Shown one piece after another: positions 11,534 through 16,660 of a stretch of DNA of 20,794 nt. A model generated the notes under the pieces. That model saw only the letters and a program-made list of their open reading frames with translations. It did no database searches and was not told the origin of the DNA. Position numbers and translations under genes: made by a program. The DNA is taken from IMG/VR virus record IMGVR_UViG_3300020200_000228, positions 1 through 20,794 of that record; one strand, given 5' to 3'. The DNA comes from a virus. Each line of letters starts with the position of its first letter. The stretch's first letter is position 1.

Positions 11534-12091
11534 ATGACAAAATTTTCAGTTAGTATTCACGGTTCTTCTTACGAACTCCCGTTGAAAGCAATCCGTACTA
11601 AAACCTACGGCCCTACTAAGGGTAGTAAGTATGTGTATGTGAATCCCCCCACCGCCGGTCTTTTGGTGAAGCAGTTTGTTAAACGAAATTTTCCAAATGT
11701 GTTGTGCCGTGTGGCATCCAGTTCCTTTTCGGGTGGTAACTCCCTCCGTGTGTATGTATGCACCAAATTAGGCGCTCCAATTGACTCTTATTCTTTCAAA
11801 ACGATTTCTGATTTTGTGGATATGTGGGAGTATGGTAAATTCAATGGAATGATTGATATGTATGAAAACTATGAAAATAGTGGTGGTTTTTCCGATGATG
11901 GATTGGAGATGGAGGCGGGTGTTAAATACGCATTTACTGAAAACCAACCCCGCTTTGGTACTGTAGAGTGGGTTGTGAATGAGGTTCGAAATGGAAGAAC
12001 TTTTAGTGATACTGTAAAGTATGTGGATGATAAGGTAGCCGAAAAAGCTAAGGTTGAATTGGCGCCCTATATGTGTAATATTTCAGCTTAA
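11534..12091 (+). CDS. LPD29-like domain protein, 185 residues
   Basis: Residues 38-112 (PPTAGLLVKQFVKRNFPNVL, then SGGNSLRVYVCTKLGAP, then FVDMWEYGKFNGMIDMYENY) follow the pattern of the LPD29 'large polyvalent protein-associated' domain: a helix with K..FP, an SGG-x-S-x-x-V strand, and a helix leading to F-x-G-M-x-D. Such domains occur in phage and conjugative-element proteins of unknown biochemical role. The C-terminal part (residues 120-185) is acidic and helical. The leader AACCCCTATATT before the ATG resembles that of the AAA+ gene at 18961. The family call is from memory of the pattern and is tentative. Confidence 0.7.
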   Translation: MTKFSVSIHGSSYELPLKAIRTKTYGPTKGSKYVYVNPPTAGLLVKQFVKRNFPNVLCRVASSSFSGGNSLRVYVCTKLGAPIDSYSFKTISDFVDMWEYGKFNGMIDMYENYENSGGFSDDGLEMEAGVKYAFTENQPRFGTVEWVVNEVRNGRTFSDTVKYVDDKVAEKAKVELAPYMCNISA

Positions 12092-12110
12092 AAAAAATAA
12101 ATTATTTTAT

Positions 12111-12437
12111 ATGAAACAATTGAATTGCCCCCCCTGTACCACTATTGAAGATTTTATGGGTGTATTAACATCCCAACTGAATGAGTATTACAATGCTCAA
12201 TTCGGTAGGACGGTAGTTGATATAAAGTTAAATACCGGATCTAAATTCCATAAAATTGTAGTAAACAATTCTGTGTGGGGGTTTATCGCCCGTAATAATG
12301 GTGTATTAAAAGGTAGACCTTATCTTAGAGGTGATTTGTTAAAAGCAGCAACTCGTCATCAACCCGCCGCAATTAGTCGTGGAAATGTTACTGAAGGTTG
12401 TAATTATACCCCGTATGGACCAAATTATTTAAAATAA
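12111..12437 (+). CDS. Conserved phage-type hypothetical protein, 108 residues
   Basis: Start at ATG 12111 (MKQLNCPPCTTIEDFMGVLT); the frame extends to 12054 but overlaps the previous gene. The central TGSKFHKIVVNNSVWGFIAR and the GDLLKAATRHQPAAISRGNV block look like a compact alpha/beta domain of a type I associate with conserved phage genes of unknown function. The N-terminal CPPC pair could bind metal or form a disulfide, but no second pair is present. It sits between two genes with gaps of 19 and 5 bases. Confidence 0.7.
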   Translation: MKQLNCPPCTTIEDFMGVLTSQLNEYYNAQFGRTVVDIKLNTGSKFHKIVVNNSVWGFIARNNGVLKGRPYLRGDLLKAATRHQPAAISRGNVTEGCNYTPYGPNYLK

Positions 12438-12442
12438 AAATT

Positions 12443-12658
12443 ATGATAAAGAAAAAACCAACCAACCGCAATTTAGAAATTGATTTGACCGGCCCTCAAG
12501 GAAACGCATTCTTTCTTATCGGAACTGCACGAAATTTGGCCAAACAACTTGGTAAGGACTCAAAAGAAATTACTGATAAGATGATGTGTGGTGATTATGA
12601 AAACCTAGTTAAAATCTTTGATGAAGAGTTTGGTAGTATTGTTACATTATATCGTTAA
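12443..12658 (+). CDS. Conserved phage-type hypothetical protein, 71 residues
   Basis: MIKKKPTNRNLEIDLTGPQG... The DLTGPQGNAFFLIGTARNLA segment followed by a helical, acidic second half (SKEITDKMMCGDYENLVKIF, then DEEFG) is a compact, well-formed small domain that I associate with conserved phage genes of unknown function. No catalytic motif. It starts 5 bases after the preceding stop. Confidence 0.7.
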   Translation: MIKKKPTNRNLEIDLTGPQGNAFFLIGTARNLAKQLGKDSKEITDKMMCGDYENLVKIFDEEFGSIVTLYR

Positions 12659-12673
12659 TAAAAAATAAAGGTT

Positions 12674-12793
12674 ATGAAACTAAAAATCACACCATTTGAT
12701 GTATTTTACTATTTAGTAGTAGGTTTCTCATCATTAGTAATTTTATTTTGGGTTGTTCTACTCATTCTTAAAAGTATTTTATTATTAGTCTAA
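12674..12793 (+). CDS. Small single-pass membrane protein, 39 residues
   Basis: MKLKITPFDVFYYLVVGFSS... The protein is almost wholly hydrophobic from residue 8 (one long or two short spans), with a lysine at position 33 only. It ends 7 bases before the tRNA gene at 12801, so it is probably cotranscribed with it. Confidence 0.6.
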   Translation: MKLKITPFDVFYYLVVGFSSLVILFWVVLLILKSILLLV

Positions 12794-12800
12794 AGGAATC

Positions 12801-12874
12801 GTTCTTGTAGCTCAGCAGGTTAGAGCAACTGACTCATAATCAGTTGGTCGTAGGTTCGAGCCCTACCAGGAACA
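12801..12874 (+). tRNA. tRNA with CAT anticodon (Met or Ile2)
   Basis: Full cloverleaf: acceptor GTTCTTG / CAGGAAC, D stem GCTC / GAGC, anticodon stem ACTGA / TCAGT with loop CTCATAA (CAT), T stem GTAGG / CCTAC with TTCGAGC loop, A at the discriminator. The acceptor start is paired, so it is not an initiator. Elongator Met and lysidine-modified Ile2 cannot be told apart here. CCA is not encoded. Confidence 0.93.
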
Positions 12875-12895
12875 CTAAAGTATGAAAAAATAAAA

Positions 12896-13234
12896 ATGGC
12901 ACTTTTAATCGGAATGTTTCTGATGCTTTTAGCACAGATACTCACTTTTTATCAACTACAAGGTCAGATAAAATACCAATGGTTTAAAGATAACTATTGG
13001 GTTATTGTATTAATGGGTATTCCAATATCAATAATGTATATGGAATCGGTTCGGCAAATTATTAACTATTATGGTGGATTACTTTGGCCATCTCGTCTTA
13101 TTGGTTTTGGTATTGGGGTAGTGGTTTTTGCTATACTTTCACAATTACTTTTTGGGGAGAATTTAACCACAAAAACAATGGTGTGTTTAATCTTATCGGG
13201 GGTTATTATACTGATACAAATATTTTGGAAATAA
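12896..13234 (+). CDS. Integral membrane protein, four spans, 112 residues
   Basis: Four hydrophobic segments: about 2-20, 33-50, 60-84 and 92-110, with short loops (LQGQIKYQWFKDNYW; MESVRQIINYYGG; FGENLTTKT). Length, four-helix layout and the final 'LSGVIILIQIFWK' recall small-multidrug-resistance/DMT-type transporters, but the signature glutamate in helix 1 is missing, so transport is not supported. It lies between tRNA-Met and the ATE-like gene. Confidence 0.75.
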   Translation: MALLIGMFLMLLAQILTFYQLQGQIKYQWFKDNYWVIVLMGIPISIMYMESVRQIINYYGGLLWPSRLIGFGIGVVVFAILSQLLFGENLTTKTMVCLILSGVIILIQIFWK

Positions 13235-13289
13235 AAAATCAATATTTATTTATATAAACAATTTAAAAAAATAATTTTATTATCAAAAA

Positions 13290-13955
13290 GTGAAAATTTA
13301 CTTTGATCATATAAAAGGCTTTGGAAAAATCAGTAATATAGAAGTTATAGTTAATTGCGCTTATGGTATATTAGAATCTAATGAATCTTCTATAGATGCA
13401 TTAAAACAGGGATGGATTCCTTGGAAAGGAAAATGGTATAATGAAAGGAGTACCCGAATAGATTTAAATAAGTACTTCCCATCAAAGACTACTAGAAAAA
13501 TATCAAAGAAAATTATTACACAAATAGGTAATCTATCTACCAAAAAAGAAGAATATTTAGAACTCTATGAAAAGTATTGTGAGTATCATAGGTTTAAGCG
13601 TGATATTGATTTATTATCATTTAAAGATTGTTCGGTTATAGAATACTGGAATGGTAATCTGATAGGGATTAGTTTATATAAAGTTTTTGAAAATCAGTTT
13701 GTAGCATATCAGTTTATATGGGACTATGTTGAACCTAAATTATCTCTTGGTACTGTAGCTCAAATGTATGAATGTGAGACAGCAAGAGCATATGGTTGTG
13801 AATATGTATATTTATTGGGAGGATATGAGAAATGTTGTTTATATAAATCTAACTATTCTGGATTTGAGTTTTGGACCGGTGAAAAATGGTCAACCGATAT
13901 AGAGTTGTATAATTCACTAATAGAACGGGATGAAAAAATTAAAATAGAATTATGA
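13290..13955 (+). CDS. ATE/Bpt-like aminoacyl-tRNA-protein transferase (GNAT-like fold)
   Basis: 221 residues from a GTG start; no other start is available. The C-terminal half (residues 118-200: GNLIGISLYKVFENQFVAYQ, then the segments LSLGTVAQM, ETARAYGCEYVYLLGGYEKC, LYKSNYSGFEFW) matches in order the ATE C-terminal domain of arginyl/leucyl-tRNA-protein transferases (LvaVs..D, SavY.f, SLGt, E...A.elG..Y.YLGY.i..c..m.YK..F.P). The N-terminal half keeps a C-x-Y (C23), GW (41-42), WY...R (49-56) and the FPSKTTRK counterpart of F.PSRSQRR. The CxxC pair of typical family members is absent. Such enzymes add an amino acid to a protein N-terminus and feed N-degron decay. Substrate and activity are unproven. 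The 3' end overlaps the next gene by 4 bases. Confidence 0.72.
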   Translation: MKIYFDHIKGFGKISNIEVIVNCAYGILESNESSIDALKQGWIPWKGKWYNERSTRIDLNKYFPSKTTRKISKKIITQIGNLSTKKEEYLELYEKYCEYHRFKRDIDLLSFKDCSVIEYWNGNLIGISLYKVFENQFVAYQFIWDYVEPKLSLGTVAQMYECETARAYGCEYVYLLGGYEKCCLYKSNYSGFEFWTGEKWSTDIELYNSLIERDEKIKIEL

Positions 13956-14152
13956 AAATCTATGAACCTAAAAATAGGGTAGAAGTAACAACCCCAAAGG
14001 GACCAGGAGTCATTTGGTTGGTTACAGAATATGGATATGAAACCGACACAATCTATACGGTGATAATAAATGAAACCGGCGAATTCTGGCAATATGTTCA
14101 TAAAGATATACGTGCAAAAAATAACATTACATTCAACAGAGATATAAAATAA
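13952..14152 (+). CDS. Hypothetical small-barrel-like protein, 66 residues
   Basis: MKIYEPKNRVEVTTPKGPGV... The whole protein reads as short strands (RVEVTTPKGPGVIWLV; TIYTVIINETGEFWQYV) joined by turns, as in small SH3-like barrels, followed by a charged end. It overlaps the ATE-like gene by ATGA, so the two are translationally coupled and may work together. No family recognised. Confidence 0.7.
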   Translation: MKIYEPKNRVEVTTPKGPGVIWLVTEYGYETDTIYTVIINETGEFWQYVHKDIRAKNNITFNRDIK

Positions 14153-14168
14153 ACAGCGATAAATAATT

Positions 14169-14444
14169 ATGTATAAATTAGAAGATGTAAATAGTGGTCG
14201 GGTTTGGGAAGCCGAATCGGCCAAATGGGCCCAAAGAGATTTGCGGGGTGGTATAAAAAATTGGCAAGATGGTGGTCCGCATATAGGTAATATACTCGTT
14301 CTTGATTTTGAGTATTCAGATGGTATGGGTTTATTCTATTCTTTTTGTTCTGATAAGATAACTGAAATCATAAATTGGAAAGATGGAAATATTCATTTTA
14401 AAACCGAAGGTGAAAAGGAATATAAATTATCTTTTAAACTTTAA
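14169..14444 (+). CDS. Hypothetical protein, 91 residues
   Basis: MYKLEDVNSGRVWEAESAKW... contains an RDLRGGIKNWQDGGPH segment and a strand-rich second half (ILVLDFEYSDGMGLFYSFC; IHFKTEGEKEYKLSFKL). No motif that I can name. Only 2 bases separate it from the dCMP deaminase gene, with which it is probably co-expressed. Confidence 0.7.
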   Translation: MYKLEDVNSGRVWEAESAKWAQRDLRGGIKNWQDGGPHIGNILVLDFEYSDGMGLFYSFCSDKITEIINWKDGNIHFKTEGEKEYKLSFKL

Positions 14445-14446
14445 TA

Positions 14447-14899
14447 ATGAACTGGACTGAATATTTTTTAAAAATTGCTGAAGTAGTAAAATTAAAATCC
14501 AAAGATAAAAATACCCAAATCGGTGTAGTATTAGTTGGGGATAATAATGAAATTATATCTACTGGGTATAACTCATTCCCACGGGGGATTGATGATAATG
14601 TTAAAGAAAGACAGGATAGACCTGAAAAATATTATTGGTTCGAACACGCCGAAAGAAATGCAATCTACAATGCAGCCCGAATAGGTGTATCCACTAATGG
14701 AGCAAGAATGTATATGACTTGTGGAATACCTTGCGCAGATTGCGCTAGAGGTATTATAAACGCTGGGATTAAGGAAATATGGGTGTTGGATGGGGGTTCT
14801 AATCAGTTAAAATGGGAAGAAAGCGCGGAACGAAGTATTAAAATGTTTGAAGAAGCGGGGATTGGTGTTTTTTATTACATAAAAGACTTTGATAATTGA
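14447..14899 (+). CDS. dCMP deaminase (deoxycytidylate deaminase)
   Basis: 150 residues. The cytidine/deoxycytidylate deaminase zinc site is complete: H67-A-E69 in FEHAERNAIYNAA and P95-C96-A-D-C99 in TCGIPCADCARGII. H67, C96 and C99 bind zinc and E69 is the proton shuttle. The N-terminal KDKNTQIGVVLV and GYNSFPRGI segments are also typical of the family. The enzyme converts dCMP to dUMP, feeding thymidylate synthesis; large phages often carry it to shift the host pool to an AT-rich genome. The family is related to ComEB and T4 cd; at 150 residues it is a compact form. Confidence 0.93.
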   Translation: MNWTEYFLKIAEVVKLKSKDKNTQIGVVLVGDNNEIISTGYNSFPRGIDDNVKERQDRPEKYYWFEHAERNAIYNAARIGVSTNGARMYMTCGIPCADCARGIINAGIKEIWVLDGGSNQLKWEESAERSIKMFEEAGIGVFYYIKDFDN

Positions 14900-14918
14900 A
14901 CAATTATTTGTATATTAT
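14888..14918 (+). promoter_or_regulatory. Bacteroidota-type promoter, class 2 (19-base spacer)
   Basis: TTTG at 14888-14891, inside the last codons of the dCMP deaminase gene, 19 bases, then TATATTAT at 14911-14918. It would serve the 14942 gene and the tRNA-Arg downstream. One base shorter in spacing than the others, so less certain. Confidence 0.55.
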
Positions 14919-14941
14919 ATAAAATTAAATCGGAGTAGATT

Positions 14942-15124
14942 ATGAAAGAATATTATTTTTATTTCAAAACGGATAATAAAATGGAAGCACTTAGTAAAGC
15001 AAGAGCAGAATCATTAGAAAAAGCGGTTCAGTTTTTTTGTGAAACTAAAAAAATGAAAGTATCCCAATTTAATGAATTATTTAATGTATCCGAAGTGGTA
15101 AGAAAAAAGGTAGTTAATAAATAA
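14942..15124 (+). CDS. Hypothetical basic protein, 60 residues
   Basis: MKEYYFYFKTDNKMEALSKA... A first strand (YYFYFKT) is followed by helices (MEALSKARAESLEKAVQFFC) and a lysine-rich end (VRKKVVNK). The 'eAlskArA.SlekAv.ff' helix is a common pattern in short phage proteins; the family is not known. A GGAG five bases before the ATG region (CGGAGTAGATT) is the closest thing to a Shine-Dalgarno sequence in this stretch. Confidence 0.65.
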   Translation: MKEYYFYFKTDNKMEALSKARAESLEKAVQFFCETKKMKVSQFNELFNVSEVVRKKVVNK

Positions 15125-15131
15125 TAATAAT

Positions 15132-15163
15132 GCCTCGGTGGCGGAATATTCCGGTCCGAGGTA
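15132..15163 (+). pseudogene. tRNA-Leu relic with internal deletion
   Basis: GCCTCGG (15132-15138) pairs with CCGAGGT (15156-15162; one G-T), followed by A. The stem is joined by TGGCGGAAT, the standard D-arm start of tRNA-Leu, and ATTCCGGT, which looks like the end of a T arm. The whole middle of the molecule, including the anticodon, is missing. It lies 36 bases upstream of tRNA-Arg. The remaining sequence forms a strong hairpin with CGGAATATTCCG at its centre. Confidence 0.55.
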
Positions 15164-15198
15164 CAAAAAGAAAAACTAAATATAATATTTTAATCTCT

Positions 15199-15272
15199 GC
15201 GCCCGTAGCTCAGTTGGATAGAGCAACAGCCTTCTAAGTTGTGGGTCAGGGGTTCGAATCCCTTCGGGCGTA
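15199..15272 (+). tRNA. tRNA-Arg (TCT)
   Basis: Acceptor GCGCCCG / CGGGCGT (a G-T pair at the end), D arm GCTCAGTTGGATAGAGC, anticodon stem ACAGC / GTTGT with loop CTTCTAA (TCT), T arm AGGGG-TTCGAAT-CCCTT, discriminator A. It reads AGA codons, which are common in these AT-rich genes. CCA is not encoded. Confidence 0.93.
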
Positions 15273-15287
15273 CTAAAATAAAAAATA

Positions 15288-15671
15288 ATGAGTATAAAAT
15301 ACAAATTCAAAAAACTGCAGGTATGGTTTAGGCGTGGATTGGTTAAGAATGAACCCCATACTAAGCGAGAACTTTTAACAAAACGGGTTTTAATCCGATT
15401 AATGTCTAATCCAAAAACGCATTATTTAATGACCCCATCGGGTAGATATTATGTTCAGACGGATGATAAACAATATACCTTAATACTACAAAATAATATG
15501 GTTAAAGTTTCTAACCATTATTACACTTTTGAATTTACTATTAGTTCATTTTTATCAAATGAATTGATTGAGTTGGTTGAAAGGGCGATTGAGAAAGAAC
15601 GTGGTAAAATGGAAGAAGAAATGTTTAAAACGGAAATAAACATGCTTAATGATATTTTATTAAAAAAATAA
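15288..15671 (+). CDS. Hypothetical basic protein, 127 residues
   Basis: Strongly basic N-terminal 40 residues (YKFKKLQVWFRRGLVKNEPH, TKRELLTKRVLIRLM), a central strand-rich section (HYLMTPSGRYYVQTDDKQYT, LILQNNMVKVSNHYYTFEFT) and a C-terminal helix with many charges (LIELVERAIEKERGKMEEEM). This could bind nucleic acid, but no known motif supports that. It follows tRNA-Arg by 15 bases. Confidence 0.7.
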   Translation: MSIKYKFKKLQVWFRRGLVKNEPHTKRELLTKRVLIRLMSNPKTHYLMTPSGRYYVQTDDKQYTLILQNNMVKVSNHYYTFEFTISSFLSNELIELVERAIEKERGKMEEEMFKTEINMLNDILLKK

Positions 15672-15692
15672 TTGTATTTATTTGTGAAAAAA

Positions 15693-15724
15693 TTTGGAAA
15701 TATGAAATTTCTTTTGTATATTGT
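15693..15724 (+). promoter_or_regulatory. Bacteroidota-type promoter, class 2
   Basis: TTTG (15693-15696) with GAAATATG, 20 bases, TATATTGT (15717-15724). The ATG of the lipoprotein gene follows 23 bases later. The -33 region resembles that of the 7213 promoter. Confidence 0.75.
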
Positions 15725-15747
15725 GTAAAATTTAAAACAATTTAATT

Positions 15748-15912
15748 ATGAAAAACATCTTTTTTATGGTAATGGTGGTTGTATCACTTACGGCCTGCAC
15801 CAACAACGCTGAGCAAACCGATGAATTGGTTACTGAACCAGTTGATTCTGCTGTTGTAGATTCTACTCAGGAGTTTTCGCCCGCTGTAGATAATACTACT
15901 ACCGCACAATAG
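15748..15912 (+). CDS. Small lipoprotein, 54 residues
   Basis: Signal peptide MKNIFFMVMVVVSLTAC with lipobox L-T-A-C17, so residue 17 should be lipidated and residues 1-16 removed. The mature part of 38 residues is acidic, lacks lysine and is rich in D, E, T and V (TNNAEQTDELVTEPVDSAVV...), with no fold evident. Residues after the cysteine are polar. It has its own promoter, so it may be made at another time than its neighbours. Phage lipoproteins on the host surface often act in superinfection exclusion (for example Llp of T5); that is inference here. Confidence 0.78.
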   Translation: MKNIFFMVMVVVSLTACTNNAEQTDELVTEPVDSAVVDSTQEFSPAVDNTTTAQ

Positions 15913-15948
15913 TAGTTTTTTCAGCACATCCCCTTAGTGGGGATACTT

Positions 15949-16019
15949 GCGGGTATCGTATAATGGTATTACATTCGCTTTCCAAGCCTATGACGGTGGT
16001 TCGATTCCATCTACCCGCT
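15949..16019 (+). tRNA. tRNA-Gly (TCC) with two anticodon-stem mismatches
   Basis: Acceptor GCGGGTA / TACCCGC perfect, D arm TCGTATAATGGTATTAC, loop TTTCCAA (TCC), T stem GGTGG / CCATC with TTCGATT loop, U73-type discriminator T. In the anticodon stem TTCGC / GCCTA only three of five pairs form; T28-T42 and C29-C41 are mismatched. The other parts look like a normal bacterial tRNA-Gly, so it is real by descent, but its function may be weakened. Confidence 0.85.
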
Positions 16020-16033
16020 CAACAAAACAAACT

Positions 16034-16255
16034 ATGAGTTATTTAGGACAGGTTATTTATGTAAACGATGGGATGTTTCAGGTCTATCGCACAATAAAAG
16101 AAGAACCAAATCTAAATGTAGATTTCATAAAACAATATTGGGAATGTAGCCATACTTTTAAAAAGGATGGTTTGTTATTTTTTTGTAGGGAAATAGTATC
16201 TATACCATTTGAAGAAATTATTGATGAAGATGGAAACCCTATGCCCATTTCATAA
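16034..16255 (+). CDS. Hypothetical protein, 73 residues
   Basis: Start at ATG 16034 (MSYLGQVIYVNDGMFQVYRT); the longer frame from 15947 runs over the tRNA-Gly gene and is rejected. Strand-rich beginning, then YWECSHTFKKDGLLFFCREI, and an acidic end (SIPFEEIIDEDGNPMPIS). Two cysteines 17 residues apart are not enough for a metal site. Family unknown. Confidence 0.65.
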   Translation: MSYLGQVIYVNDGMFQVYRTIKEEPNLNVDFIKQYWECSHTFKKDGLLFFCREIVSIPFEEIIDEDGNPMPIS

Positions 16256-16320
16256 CGGGTTAAGAAAAAGTATGGGTTTGGGGTTGAACCCAAAGACACC
16301 CCATTTGGGGGTAAATCAAC

Positions 16321-16342
16321 TGTCCAATAAATTGGACACTTT
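16321..16342 (+). terminator. Palindrome/terminator of the TGTCCA...TGGACA family
   Basis: TGTCCAATAAATTGGACA (16321-16338), identical to 2303-2320, here followed by CTTTT. Two further hairpins (16277-16294 and 16298-16312) lie just upstream. The position between a gene end and the next promoter fits a terminator; the perfect symmetry also fits an operator. Confidence 0.65.
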
Positions 16343-16352
16343 TCCATAAAAA

Positions 16353-16408
16353 TGTGGATAACTTTTTGAAAAAAAGCTTGGAAATTTGCTTTTTTATACT
16401 TATCTTTA
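16353..16408 (+). promoter_or_regulatory. Promoter module 5 with DnaA box
   Basis: TGTGGATAA (16353-16361), a shortened AT-rich part, AAAGCTTGG (CTTG 16377-16380), 20 bases, TATCTTTA (16401-16408). It is the most compact copy. The gene at 16429 starts 20 bases after the -7 box. Confidence 0.8.
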
Positions 16409-16428
16409 AGTATTAAATAATTATTGAT

Positions 16429-16596
16429 ATGAGTAAAACCAAAAGAGACAGGAAATTGCTTGATTTTAACGGCAATTGGAGTTCAGGAGAGGCTGCACAC
16501 CATATCGGTAAGAAAATGACAGAAAAGGTGGTCCCCTCATCCAAATCGTATTCAAGAAAGGACAAATCTTGGTTAAAAGATTTAACGCAAATTTAA
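16429..16596 (+). CDS. Small basic protein, 55 residues
   Basis: MSKTKRDRKLLDFNGNWSSG... to TAA at 16594-16596. Many K and R residues and a likely unstructured middle, with SYSRKDKSWLKDLTQI at the end. The product could contact nucleic acid or ribosomes, but nothing proves it. Its stop lies inside the AT-rich element of promoter module 6, so the control region of the next gene reaches back into this one. Confidence 0.7.
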   Translation: MSKTKRDRKLLDFNGNWSSGEAAHHIGKKMTEKVVPSSKSYSRKDKSWLKDLTQI

Positions 16597-16637
16597 TATA
16601 GAAAGCTTGGATATTTGCTCCCTCTGTAGTATCTTTA
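16580..16637 (+). promoter_or_regulatory. Promoter module 6 (no DnaA box)
   Basis: TTTAACGCAAATTTAATATA, GAAAGCTTGG (CTTG 16606-16609), 20 bases, TATCTTTA (16630-16637). The stretch GATATTTGCTCCCTCTGTAG is identical to module 7, upstream of the AAA+ gene. It overlaps the end of the preceding gene. Confidence 0.82.
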
Positions 16638-16660
16638 TATTGTAAGTTAATTCCTCCTAT

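Noticed and set aside
12896-13234. SMR/DMT-type drug transporter
   Set aside because: Four spans and length fit, but the essential membrane glutamate in the first helix is not present, so only 'membrane protein' is called.
15947-16033. N-terminal extension of the 16034 gene
   Set aside because: It reads through the complete tRNA-Gly gene; an ATG just after the tRNA is a natural start.
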